A DNA stretch of 64,000 nucleotides from Nageia nagi (GCA_050084985.1 JBITNC010000001.1:130138001-130202000), one strand, 5' to 3'. Counted from the stretch's first letter, positions 38,953 through 50,675 are shown. The notes: a model not told the origin generated them from the letters alone. Program-made: numbers and translations.

Positions 38953-40489
38953 TTAATTCTACCATCATGTAGGAATCAAGGATTTTATACACATAATAAT
39001 TTTGAGTTGATCTAAAGAGATGATATCTTTCCATTATTTCAAATAAGAATTACTAAGAAGAATTTCGAACAAGTTGAAGGAGATCACTCTATCCCATTGG
39101 AGAGTAGCTGTTGAAGTAGATCTTATCGTCCCATTGGAAGATCTAAGGAGGATTGAGGTATCATAGTGGTATTTTCTTAGAATCACTGTGGCATCAAGGA
39201 GAGTGAGAGTTGAGAATTTATGAAGCATTATGATGCTTAGGTATAGCTCATCTAGATACTAGAAAGATGATGTTGAGTTTTTGGTATGTGAATTACGAGA
39301 TTTGGATACTAAGAAGCTATCATTGAGGTTTTGATATTGTTTGGGATACTATAAGACCTAAATTGGAGACTTAGGAGGTTATATCTCACCTTCTAGCAGT
39401 TCATTGGACCTAACGTGGTTACATCTTCGAGGTTGAAGGCTTTGAAAGGAATCATCTAGCTTGGTGAGTGGTAATTTTCAAGATTTTGCTTAATTATCGT
39501 CAAGTTTGAGGTTCATTTCTCTATTGGATACCTATATTTAGGTTTTTTTTGGACACTCTAAGATTTATGTTGGAGTTTTGATGCCAATTTGAGGATTGTT
39601 TGGTATTTATGAGACCTTTCAAAGAGGTCATTGGGTATTTTTGAAGCCATTTAAAGGTTCATTTGCATTTTGTAAGGACCATTTGGCATTTCCAAATATC
39701 ATTTTTCCTTATTGAAGAGTTCATTTGATTTCTAGAGGGTCAAATCTCAACATTTGACATATTTTTACCTTGTTGACAATAAAATAGAGACTTGAGAAGA
39801 GATGTTGAGCCTTTGGGAGGCTTAAATTGCTATGAATATGCAAAATTCAATTAATAGAGTTTGAATGTGAGGGATCTTGGTATGCTTTACTAAGATTTGG
39901 GGATATTTTGCATTAGTTCTAGAGTTTCAACCTATTTGTGTATGAACATTGATTTTGCATAGTGAGCATCAAAGTTGATTTTCAGGCCCCTAATCCCTAG
40001 GCTTAATCAATTTAGTACCTGGACCAGATTATCCACCATGCAAGGAATTAGATTTCAAGTTTTAGCTATTTAATTATGTAATTTTAAGGTTTAAAAATTA
40101 TTTTTGGATTTAATTTAGAAGAAATAATGAGGAAAATAAAAAATAAAAATTGGAATTATTTAATTTAATTTAATTTGATAATTAAATTAAATTAGGAGAG
40201 AAGATGTTATTTTTAGAGGTGTTATATTTTATTGTGCTAAAAATTTGAATTTTAGAGGGATTATATGATGCAAATTTGAAAAGAAAAGTTCAAATTATTC
40301 TTGAGCCCTATAAAACCAAACATTGGGCTAGATAAAGAGCACATCATTTTTTAAGATTAAAAGATTCAAAATTAGAGATAAAGAGGGAGATGTTGGTAGT
40401 AGGAGAGCTTGGAGTTCTACTGTAGAGGGGTTACTTAGTAGAAATCCTTTAAAACATGTGAGAAAATGGGCTTCCTAAAAAAACCTCTA

Positions 40490-40770
40490 TTTTTAAAATT
40501 TACTACCTTCCCTTTAAATTTATTAAACCACCTACTTTAAAATTTACCACCTCCCCAACCCTCCACCCTCAACTATGCACCCCTTTCCCTGCTCACCATC
40601 CAACCCCCTTTTTTAAATACTCCTATCCTCTCCTCTTTTTTTAAATACCCCTACCCTCCTCCTCTTCTAAAATATTTACCAATATATTATTAGTTTAACT
40701 AGATATTAAAAATACCTCCTATATTTTTGTATGTGATATTTACCATTTCTAACAATTACCCCCCTGTGAG
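40490..40770. repeat. Pyrimidine/C-rich block inside element H
   Basis: The plus strand is strikingly C+T rich with repeated ACCCTCC and TTTAAAT(A/T)-type pieces, unlike the surrounding AT-rich, purine-mixed sequence. It may be a separate insertion or a low-complexity expansion. Boundaries are by eye. Confidence 0.45.
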
Positions 40771-41079
40771 ACCTATATGGAACCTTCAAAGAGTTCATTG
40801 GGTAGTTAGATGGTTTGGAGGCATGTATTGAATACCTAAGGGATAATTTAGTACCAAGTAGAATATCATTTGGATTTGTGAGCTCTTTCTCACAGTTTAA
40901 TCTGCATGAACTAGTTCATCCACCTCTAAAGAGCTTGATTTAAAACATTGATAGCAATACCCTAGATGGAAGTACCAATTTTTTGAGGGAGGTGATACAT
41001 GTTAATTCATTTGGCCAAAATTGATCCTTGATCACCATAGCATCTTTAGGTTTGAGCATAAATGAGTTATTTCTCTAAA

Positions 41080-41840
41080 ATATCCCTAAAAACTATAGAT
41101 TTTATTGTTGTTACAAGGAATTTTGGATATCACACCTTTGTTGTGAAGGACAAAATAAGGAATTTAATATTGGAAGAGCATCCATAGTGAAAATTAATCA
41201 TAGAGGAAGGATTCATCAAAGGGAATGCAAATGTAGGAAGAAAGAAGAAGAAATAATTAGACAAGAAGATATCAATCACACCACTTTACTTAACTCATCC
41301 TTGCATAAGCTATTTCATGTGTACTTAACTCTTCCATAAGATGTCAAAAAGGCATTGAGATTTAGATAATTCATTGAACTCACTAAAGATGAGAAAGAGA
41401 ATTATTTGGTACCATTGAGGGAGATACATTTGAATACTTAGGAGGGAAAAACAAATATAACAGTTGCAAAACCATTAAATGTGAGAGAAGTGAAGCTCTC
41501 ATCACACCCAATCGAACAAGAGTTTACTCTTGGAATAGGAGTTTAAGATATGATTAAAATTGCAAAGAACATTGGGCACCAAAATAACTCAATCCATCAA
41601 AATGGAGTTATTCTTTTTCAGGAATTATTTTAGACATAAGGATGATGGAGGGGAGAGATAGTTTAGCTCCACATTACAGTTTCATCATAATTAAAGGAGT
41701 AGCATTTGGAGAAGAGGTTCGCATCATGATTAATAATGGAGCTACAAGAATCTTCATTGATCTAGGTTTTGTAATGAGGAAGAAGCTTCCAACAAAAATT
41801 ATGGAGGTAATATATGTCATCAATGCTAATGGATACTAGA
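41080..41840 (+). pseudogene. gag tail and retropepsin-like protease remnant of element H
   Basis: A Cys/His-containing basic stretch near 41100-41250 may be a degraded gag zinc-binding region. The open piece 41642-41839 begins MMEGRDSLAPHYSFIIIKGV and reaches MINNGATRIFIDLGF, which matches retropepsin active sites of the D-[ST]-G-A-T-x-x-F-I type. The catalytic Asp is Asn and the Ser/Thr is Asn, so it would be inactive. The sequence ends in a stop and then the purine tract; RT and integrase are absent. Confidence 0.7.
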
Positions 41841-41900
41841 GATGATCAAGAAGACTCTATTGCAGCTATGGATGTTCCAAATTACTTAGGAAGAAGCAAT

Positions 41901-41915
41901 TTGGGAGGGGCAAAA
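41901..41915 (+). promoter_or_regulatory. Polypurine tract of element H
   Basis: TTGGGAGGGGCAAAA ends one base before the 3' LTR, the expected site for plus-strand DNA priming. Confidence 0.7.
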
Positions 41916-41916
41916 T

Positions 41917-43302
41917 TGTAATATTTCTATTTTTATGATATTTTTCCCATTTCACCTCTAACAAATGGGAACATTATGCTAGGAGTACTTTTGCTTATTT
42001 TAAGAGTTATTTAGCCAATTAATTATAAGTTCCACTTGGAGAGTAGTTTAGTACTCTAATTATGGAATGTTGGGCCCTTAGTTAACATATTATATATAGT
42101 TAAGTGTCTAATTATGCCAATAATGATGTATTTATGATACCAAGGTTATTATGATTGTAAATACAATATTATTCTCAATAATAAGGCATTGCATATTCCT
42201 AGCCTTAATGATTATAATATTGGTATTAGATGGTCCTTTTTGTTATTAATGCTCCCCTCTTCAAGGTAGAACATTCATCGAAGTGATTACATCGACTTTG
42301 AGGTACTATGAAGACTTGTATGCTTGGATGTGGTACATTTGCATCTCAATAAATCAAACGGATCCTACACTTGGACGTTGGGCTTATAAGGGCATCTAGA
42401 CCTCATACATTGAGCATTTGGCATCCCTAGGATCCCATGTCATACTCTTGGTTTTCTAACTTTGACATTGATACCGAGGCACATTGAAGTATCTCCTTAT
42501 CCAATGTTAACATTCTTGCCTTTGGATATGATTACTCTCATCTCAAGGTATCCTATCCTTGACATTGGTATTAAGAGAACATAGATTGTTCTTGTAAGCC
42601 TTTAGATCAACTCAACTCAAAATTAGAGGATCAACCACCTTGCTTATGTAAGGAGGACTCTTGGAACACAAGAGATGTGTTGATTTGATTAAACCCCCTT
42701 CTACCATATTGAGTGTGAGAACTCTATCTTTTCCACTTGTAGGTGTCAGTTTGTATTTTAGGTCTTGAGGTGATTGAAGGCTAGCCTCTTGCTTACTCTA
42801 GCTATTTGGGAGAGGAACTATGGTTATTTTATCATTAGAGAGGTAAGGAAGCCCTAGTCTTGGCCTTTTTGTTGTTGCAATTAGTGAGGCCTTGGATCCA
42901 TCTACAATAACCCTATTAGAGGTAATCTTGGTGTAAGCTCCTTATGTACCAAAATAACCATCGCTACATCACTCTCATCGAACATATTGTAATTGTGGTT
43001 CTCTCTTATTTCATAACACAATCACCTTATTTGCTATCATTATTATCAGTTATCACTTTGGCTTGGACATTAGATCTGGAAATGTATTTTGGCAATGTTG
43101 TTGATTCATATTTGGCTTCCTAATGACCTGCATGGGTAATTGAGCATAATTATGGATTATTTTCTTCATTCTTACCATTAATAACTAGACGATGGATGTA
43201 TTGTATAATTTTATATTTAATTGGTAAGATCTAAAGCTTCAAGGCAAACATCCCTCTCCTAGGGCATATTTGAGCATGAGCCGATGGATTGGGCTTATCA
43301 CA
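41917..43302 (+). repeat. 3' LTR of element H
   Basis: Starts TGTAATATTTC, ends ATCACA and aligns with 37555-38938. Confidence 0.88.
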
Positions 43303-46300
43303 TATGCATAATTGTCATATATGTTTAATCTTGTATTGAACATCTTTATAAATTTCAATATATCTTCCAATGCATAGATGTATTAATATATTTTATGTAT
43401 CAAGTACCACATTGTATCATATTACAATGAGGTAGGCCCATCATCTTAAGAAGATAAAATTAACTTACATATGGGCTTAATTACATGATTAAAAGGCCAA
43501 TGATGCATGTTTTTATATACATAAGAAAAGAAACTTAATACTTAGACTTCTCTGTGGGGACAAGAATCCAGCACATTAAGTAGAACTAGAATTGATTCTA
43601 TGCCATTTCCATTTACAAGAACGAATAACTGCTTCTCCAAAGAAGCATTTCAAATTTTGGAAAAAATGGAACAATTTTCTAACAATAAGACAAACTTTCT
43701 TGCCACTTATCCCTTCTTCGAGAAAGGGGAGACATTATGTTAAATCATATAAAAGAATACATAATCATTTCATAATATCAAGTTTTCAAGTATTTGGCAT
43801 TATGCTTTTGGTTCCCTAGAATCATATTAATGGATATATTATGTAATAATCTTATTATAGAGTAGTAAACTATTCATATTATGTATATTGCATATTTTTT
43901 ATTGATATTTTCAAGTTAAAGGAACTTAATAATATGTTGAGTGACATAAAATATCATTGTTCTCTTCAACATATCATCTAACAGGATTTCAATACTTTAA
44001 GAAGAGCCCTTAACAAATGTTTCACTCACTCCTTTACCTAAAAATGATTGAAATAGGCAACAACCATTTTGAAGGAATTACAACCTACAATTGAAAATTA
44101 TAAGATCTTTTATCCTTATTATGATATTATGTATCATTTTAGAATATTATTACACAATACTAAAATATTATACACATAATTACAGATACATATATTTATT
44201 TACATAATTTCTTTTAATATCATATAATACTATCTATTTTCATTTAACATCATTCATTATGATCTAATATCTTTTCATATGATTTAATATTATTTAAAAC
44301 CATTTATAATTAGATTTTAATAAATTAATTTAATTTAAGTTTAATATTAATGTTGACAATTCTATTTAATTTAAATTTAGTAAATAATTTTTTTAATAAA
44401 AATATTTTAAATTAAAATATAATGATAATATTTTCCTTTGGGATCTTAGAATATTTACACGTAGAAAGAATTAAATAAAATAAGTGTACATATTCTTGAT
44501 TAGATCAATCTAGACCCATTCGTTATATATTTTATTAAAGTTTGAAATAAATTTGCACCAAAAATCTTCAGGAAAAGATTTAATCGGAGCATGTTTAATA
44601 ATTAACGCACACATGTGCCTTCATGAATATTCTTATGGATTAATAAAATAATATCAAACGTTGTATTTTGATGATCAAATTTAAATTACATAACAACAAT
44701 AAAATACATCGATGTTGGGTAGAAAATATTTTAATCTATCATTTATTATGTTAGATAAGAGTATAAATTTTGATGCTTATCTATCCTAGGTGAAGCGTAA
44801 GGTGTACTATATTAGATGATCATGGGCATCGATAATGTGTAATTGACGTAGCAATTTAGTATTATATTCAAGTTAGATTGTTCGAAGAAAATCATAAAAG
44901 CCACTAAAATTGTTTAACTAATGAAAAGATCCTTAGCTATTGGAAGGTTCCTAAGCACATTATTCACAAAATCTAACTCACTTTTGAAACAAGTGGGGCA
45001 TCATTGTAATAAAAAATAAAGATGTCATTTATTTTTCTTCGATCAAAGGTTGTTAAAATTTTGTTGAAACTACCATGAAATAATAAAGATGTCATTTATT
45101 TTTCTTCGATCAAAGGTTGTTAAAATTTTGTTGAAACTACCATGAAATGTTAATAGAAGGGTTATGCTTTTTTTCTATATCTTTTTACAAATATTTGAAT
45201 TCTTTAAAATGATATTATCAATATATAAATATGGAAATTTTTATAAAAAAATTCTCTTTATTCACATATTTTTTAAAATATTTATTTTTAATATTTTCAT
45301 AATATATTTAATTAACTTATTTCATTTTATTTAAATTGATTTTTTAATAGTATATTTTTTTATAAAAAAATAAATTTTTAATTAATTAAAAAAGAGCTTT
45401 TACAATTAAAAAGAGGGAGTGGTTGAATTAATTACACCCTTAGATATTCATATATTAATCCTAACACTAGGTTAGAAAATCGAGGAGCAACATGAAAATC
45501 TTAATACATAATAGTTATCACATCAAAATGGCTAGTTATTTCCTATGACAAATATTAAACGATATTGTGGGGGTAGCCCTTAGTAGATGCATGAAAGGGA
45601 TTACAATCTTTCTCATTAAAATCACCCCAATCTTTATAATATTTTTTAATTTTTAAATTTATATTTTTTTAACAAATTTTTAATATATTTAAATAAAATT
45701 GTATATTTAAATGTAGAAGTAGAATTAAATGAGATTTTGTTTTAAAGAAACTATTTAAAATGATACCATCAAAGTCCAAAGCAAAAGCTTAGAAATATGT
45801 GACAAGATAATCTTTTGTTGATATGCATATTATATAAACATTGTTTCAACAACCAATGGTTTAGGATATTTCATGTTTAAATATTGAAACTACAAATTCA
45901 AGTGAAGTTGGGTCTTTTACTAATATTTGAAAATTGGTTAAAAAATGACATATATGATGATGTTGTGATTGACATGTTTTATGTATGTGTTATTTCTTTC
46001 AATGTAGTAAGAAGATCTTACTTTATCCAAAAATCAAAAGAAAATCTAACTTTAAAAACTAATAATCACAATCCATCTTTTTCTAACACATTGTTTAAAT
46101 ATCACATTTAAATTTCTAGATATAATGACAAAAACATACACCCACTTTTCAATTAATTATGTATATTAAATACATATATTTAAAATTACTTCATAACTTT
46201 AAAAAATAATTCATCTATCATTCTTTAAGAACAATAATTTTAAATCTTCATTACTTCATCGAATACATGAATTAAGATTCCCTCAATCTTTCATTCATAT

Positions 46301-46560
46301 TAATTTATTCTTTTAAAGAAATTAACTAAGTCACACATATTTTTTTGCACCACATAACACCATTTAAGTTTCAAATTACGTAGTGTAAAACAAAAGAACT
46401 AAGTATTGTATGGCGTTAATGGTTTTATATTGTAACCTATAGAACATAAAGTTATGTTTTGACTAAAGCATCTATTGGAAGTTTGTAAATTTTTAATAAA
46501 TTAATGGACGAAAATAGTACCATTTGACCCTCAAGCTTAAGCATCTTTGCCCTTTTTGTG
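43303..46560. other. AT-rich DNA, no gene recognised
   Basis: One short open frame at about 43600-43740 (including NCFSKEAFQILEKMEQFSNN) has protein-like composition but no recognised family. The ORF at 45884-46111 also matches nothing I know. The rest is long AT-rich tracts plus the tandem duplication listed separately. Confidence 0.4.
45015..45148. repeat. Perfect 67-bp tandem duplication
   Basis: 45015-45081 and 45082-45148 are identical by eye over all 67 bases. The lack of any difference in an otherwise decayed region points to a recent event or an assembly duplication. Confidence 0.9.
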
Positions 46561-46563
46561 TGC

Positions 46564-46571
46564 TATAAATA
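46564..46571 (+). promoter_or_regulatory. TATA-box-like site on the plus strand beside the P450 remnant
   Basis: TATAAATA lies in a context (GCTATAAATAGTTGG) that looks like a plant core promoter, but no plus-strand ORF follows. Downstream are the 21-bp repeats and the broken end of the P450. Confidence 0.35.
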
Positions 46572-46645
46572 GTTGGTGGATTACCTAATTGTGGCAAGAG
46601 CTTGGGAATCAAACCATTCTTTGTACTCTATACTACGCGACGAAA

Positions 46646-46726
46646 TAATTTCACACACTCCACAGTTGCCCACGGTTTAAGAAATATTTTATGATCCACT
46701 TGTTTTAATTTCACACACTCCACAGT
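46646..46726. repeat. 21-bp direct repeat at the P450 breakpoint
   Basis: The 21 bp at 46646-46666 recur exactly at 46706-46726, offset 60 bp. The second copy overlaps the point where P450 homology stops. Confidence 0.85.
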
Positions 46727-48099
46727 GCTCATCCTGTAGACCACGAAAACATATTTCTTCAAGAAACGGACTGCAATTTAGTATAAATAAGTTTCGGGCT
46801 TATAACCAGGAACTTACTTGCAGTTGTTTCAATGCTTGAGGACACTCTGTAAGAAACTTGATGCTCATTGCCATGCTCGGAGAGGTGGTCTCGTGACCGG
46901 CGAAAAGAAGAAACAGAAGCGTATCAGCCACGAATTCGTCCGAGAGAACAGGCTTCTCGCTTAGAATTTCGCCAATAGGTCATTATGGACGACTTGAGGC
47001 TGTCTTCTTCTCTCTTCTATAATTTCGTATATCTTTTTTATCAGATATTCCCTTGCCTGTTGAATTTGTGAAGAACAAATGATAATCTCAATGATTTTAT
47101 TAAAGAAACTAAAATTAAATGCCTGAAGAAGATGATCACCTTGATTCCTTTAGCAAAGCTGTGCCAGGAATTCGAACAGGAACAGACAGAACTGCCTGCG
47201 AAAAGTTGCAAAACTGCTTTCTGATGTCCTCTGTTTCTTGGGAAGGTCCAGCAATTGCTTTGCCATGAGATCCAAACCAAACTGCTCCCACAAACAAAAT
47301 ACCATCGCAGAAACAATTAAGAATCCGCTAATAAGACAAGATAAAACTGCTTTAAAGACCAAAGCTCCCATTGAAAGCTTTGAAGATTGAAGCATGCAAA
47401 TAAATAATAAAGGAAAAGTTGTTCTACACATGCCTGATGGCACTCATCTTCTAGCTTGATCTCTTTTCCGTGCCAATTGGACATAGCATTTGTAAGGACA
47501 ACCTGGATATCATCTATGAAATGTGTAGACAATTTATCGTTATTAAGTAAATTTGCTGCTACTGCATGATATTTCCCATGAAGATCTCCCTGGAGTTCAT
47601 GCAAAGCATATTTCCCAATCAGGTCTTTGTAGGATTGTGGGTGGTGAGTCTGAAACAGCCTACCCTCGTTCTGCAACACAAATTTGTTAACCTCAGGATT
47701 GACAGAGACAATGATCTGTCGTCCAAATAAGTTGGAGGAGAAGATGTCCCCGTATCTGACATCAATTTTAGTACAAAAATGTGAGTCCATGGTTATGAGC
47801 TTCAGGGATATTTTCAATTTTTATAATTTCATGAACTTACAAGGGTATTTTAGTAAGTTTTCCTAAATTATACAATCATTTGCAGCTACTTACCGGCGCT
47901 GTCGGTCGGCAATGAACTTTTGTGGATGAAAGGTGGACTTGAGAGACAGATAAAAGTCGATTGTCTCTCCGATGAGAGGCAACTTGTACAGGCGGCCCTG
48001 CTTGATAGTGTAGAGGTTTTCCAACCTCCTATTTAGGTACAGCGCTAATATTGCCAATGATATAATGCCTAACAACACATACATATTAAGGTCTTCCAT
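46725..48099 (-). pseudogene. Cytochrome P450, CYP85 clan, CYP720B-like, truncated
   Basis: Exon 1 (47894-48099) starts MEDLNMYVLLGIISLAILAL, a membrane anchor, then LPLIGETIDFY; the usual Pro-rich hinge before it is degraded to KQG. Exon 2 (47434-47755) reads RYGDIFSSNLFGRQIIVS, NKFVLQNEGRLFQTHHPQSY and LEDECHQ. Exon 3 (47140-47281) has LMAKQLLDLPKK and PVRIPGT. Exon 4 (46818-47056) has AREYLIKKIYEIIEERRRQP and the I-helix oxygen-activation motif FAGHETTS. Exon 5 begins DEH at 46733 and is lost at once. The ExxR, PERF and heme-Cys regions are therefore missing. Frameshifts lie near 47221, 47160 and 46967. Donors are GTAAGT (exons 1 and 4), GTGATC (exon 3) and GC rather than GT (exon 2). Closest recalled family: conifer diterpenoid oxidases of resin-acid synthesis. 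Confidence 0.85.
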
Positions 48100-48181
48100 T
48101 GAAGGGACTTTGATCCCTCAAATCAGACTCTCTACAATATTTTCTTTTTCAAGTTTGCTGGGAGTATTGAAGATCAGAACA

Positions 48182-48188
48182 TTTTATA
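48182..48188 (-). promoter_or_regulatory. TATA box of the P450 remnant
   Basis: The minus strand reads CTATAAAATG, with TATAAAA about 85 bp upstream of the P450 ATG at 48099. The start codon context (TCAATGGAA) is good for plants. Confidence 0.55.
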
Positions 48189-48426
48189 GAGGTGTTATCA
48201 CATCTCTTGTTTTGTGTGCTGAGTGCGAAGTGAGTATTTGGAATAGATAAATAGTATCTACCTATTCAAGATCTTACAAGGAAGTAGGAAATAATTTGAA
48301 ATTTCACGGATACGTACGGTATGCAACGGCTACCATTTTTATGTGCAGATAATCTCACGCATAACACTAATTGGACTCTTCTCCTAAGAAGACAAAAGAG
48401 GAGACGGGAATATTCGGACAGAGCTG

Positions 48427-48500
48427 AGATAGTATCATTCTCTTATAAGGACAAAATTAGCTAAGATAGAATCACTCTCTTATAAGGACAAAATTAATTT
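48427..48500. repeat. 37-bp tandem pair upstream of the P450
   Basis: 48427-48463 and 48464-48500 share AAGGACAAAATTA and flanking bases with a few differences. They lie ~250 bp upstream of the P450 TATA box and could have been promoter elements. Confidence 0.6.
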
Positions 48501-48716
48501 TTATATATATTATGTAATAAAAAAATATTATTTATGGTGTATGGAGGTATCCAAATTGACTAGTACAATTAATTTTGAATTGAAGGGTTCATTTCTTGGC
48601 AACTTTTATTATTGATTGGTTAATTGTTTTTACTTTTCAATTGATATTTTTATTTTTACTTTGTCTTTCATGATTTAAAGTATTTTTTCTCACATTTTTC
48701 TTTGGTATATGCAATA
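48501..48716. other. AT-rich spacer, no gene
   Basis: Nothing recognised between the P450 upstream region and the LTR of element F. Confidence 0.5.
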
Positions 48717-49893
48717 TGTGAACACCTCAAAACCCTAACACCTGAAACATTCAAGTCATCTATGAGCACATCAAAGATTTTGAGTTGTTCAATTCTAACT
48801 TTCCTATATTGTGAATTGACAATAATGATAAAAACAAGGTTTAGAAATGGTCCTTAGTCTTCAATGATGTCAAATAGTGCTTAGGTATGAAAGGAAACAA
48901 CAAGGATTAAAGGGGACCTCAAATCACAAGTCCTTGGGACCTTGTGATTGTCCAAAATGAGGTAGAACCCCAACTCTACAAGGTTGTAGATCCCCTAATC
49001 CATAGTTAAATAGACATTCGCAAAAATATCAATGCCTATAATGCAAATGTATTCTAGACTCAAAGATCAATGATAAATGCTAGGACAAAGACAATTGACA
49101 AGTGTAAATGACAAAGTTATGCTAAAGATTTGCAATGTATATTTAAAGATCCAATTAAATGACAATGTATGATAATAATGTTCACAAATTCAAAGCTAAG
49201 AATAATAGATCTAAGCTAAGAATGCAAGTAAATCAATAAAGATATGCCAACCCTAGGGTTTGATCCAAACCCTAGCCTAAACCCTAGGATGTAATTAGCC
49301 TAGATAAATGCCTATGTGTCACACAAATGCAAGTATATATTTAAGTAAAGGATACAAGTTTTTACTCAACATTGCTTTGGTTTGCAAAATTTGTAAATAA
49401 CAATGAAAGACAACATTAACATCTCAAACAAAGCCCCAAATAGTCAAAGTGTACCTCACTCCATGCAAAATGGACAAGTATGTTCAAGGAATGGAGAGAG
49501 AAGCTCTTGATGTGATGTATCCTTCAAAATGATCTCACAAAACTTAGGTACAAAGCATTAGAAAATGTGTAGAGTTGCAGAGTCTGTGTATGTCAGAGTG
49601 CAAAAATCAAAGAAGAAGCTCGAAATCTGTGCCTTCTATCTTTTATAATGCTCAGTCAGAATCGTTCGAATGATTGTGATATTTATAGGATCGTTTAGGC
49701 AACTAACAAGTCATCTAGGTGACTGGAACCAAAGGTGTTAGCAAAAATAAAAGGTTAAGATCAAGTCGATTAGTCTGGTCAAAGAACCTGCAAAACACAT
49801 GTTAGTCCAACATGATAATGTAACACATGATACATGTCAAATTATCAATGTAATCCTGTCAATGAAGCAAAATCCATTTTTAGGGTGTTTACA
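48717..49893 (-). repeat. 3' LTR of element F
   Basis: The window-left end is TGTGAACACCT and the right end GGGTGTTTACA. These are imperfect inverted copies of each other, as expected for LTR termini. A purine tract directly abuts the right end. The partner LTR is not in the window, so this call rests on the ends and the PPT. Confidence 0.7.
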
Positions 49894-49909
49894 GTTGCCC
49901 CCTTTTGTG
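49894..49909 (-). promoter_or_regulatory. Polypurine tract of element F
   Basis: The minus strand reads GCACAAAAGGGGGCAAC immediately before the LTR start TGTAAACACCC. This is a strong match to a plant gypsy polypurine tract and sets the minus orientation. Confidence 0.75.
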
Positions 49910-50010
49910 CTAAGCTATGAACCTGTGAGAAGCTTAGTACAAAAACATGTGAAACGATAACTGATAATTGTTAATGATAAATGATAGCAAAATGATTAGG
50001 ATGAGAGTTG

Positions 50011-50157
50011 GTTTCGATGCATGACAGGCTATATAAGATCATCATAATCACTCGACCCTAATCTAGTTATGATGCATGACAGGCTGCATTAGATAAAATC
50101 GAGAACCATGAGGATGCAATGAAGTTTGGTTTCAGCACATAACAAGCCGTATAAGAT
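50011..50157. repeat. Three degenerate ~60-bp repeats in the 3' region of element F
   Basis: Units at about 50011, 50066 and 50128 share GATGCATGACAGGCT-like cores followed by TA-rich AAGAT. Copies are diverged. Confidence 0.55.
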
Positions 50158-50456
50158 GGAATTGGATCTTATGATAATGGACCTATGATAAAAATTTGAC
50201 AAGTAATTCAAGAAGGCATTAAATGATCAAGAAAAAAGTTAATCTAATCTAATCTAATCTATGTGATGAAAGGGAAATGATCTCTGCTTTATCTCAATAA
50301 TCGAAGGGAATGATCTTTGCTTTGCCCTAGCAACTAAAAGGTGTCTAACTCTATTTTTCCCTAGTAGTCAAAAGGAAATGATCATAGGCATGTAGACCTA
50401 CCAAGTGTGGGACCATAGCACGTAGGCATATGACACTTGCATAAGAATGTCTAAGC

Positions 50457-50675
50457 AAAGCATGATGATGTCTAAATATGTTGATTGCTAATCAATCATG
50501 TCATGCTAAACTGATAATGTCGAACATGGTGATGTCAGAGTGTGTTCATTGCCAATCCACCATGATGGACTACAATGACCTTGTTGAACATGATGATTGC
50601 CAATCCATAATGTTGACCTAAAGTTACCATGTCAAGCATGATGATGTTAGAATATGTTTATTACAAATCCATCAT
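50457..50675. repeat. Four degenerate ~62-bp tandem repeats in the 3' region of element F
   Basis: Units near 50457, 50522, 50585 and 50634 share CATGATGATGT, a GTTNATT core and CCAATCCATNATG-like ends. The third is shortened. Confidence 0.6.

Larger units (their letters stand above)
37555..43302 (+). mobile_element. LTR retrotransposon H, plus strand, 5.7 kb, internally reduced
   Basis: LTRs of ~1,385 bp (37555-38938 and 41917-43302) flank 2,978 bp of internal DNA. A tRNA-Met-like PBS follows the left LTR and a purine tract precedes the right LTR. Flanking 5-mers TATGT (37550-37554) and TATGC (43303-43307) differ at one position and are a plausible target duplication. Inside, only a gag/protease remnant is recognisable and there is no RT or integrase. 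It would have depended on enzymes from a full element, either as a deletion derivative or a non-autonomous family. Confidence 0.88.

Noticed and set aside
45884-46111. 75-codon ORF in the AT-rich region upstream of the P450
   Set aside because: No motif, no promoter or splice context, and length within chance for this base composition.
47684-47866. Plus-strand ORF opposite P450 exon 2
   Set aside because: It is a shadow of the P450 exon, which has family motifs and splice sites on the minus strand.
50241-50260. AATCT microsatellite as a telomere-like or satellite repeat
   Set aside because: Only four units and no extended array, so an ordinary short microsatellite.
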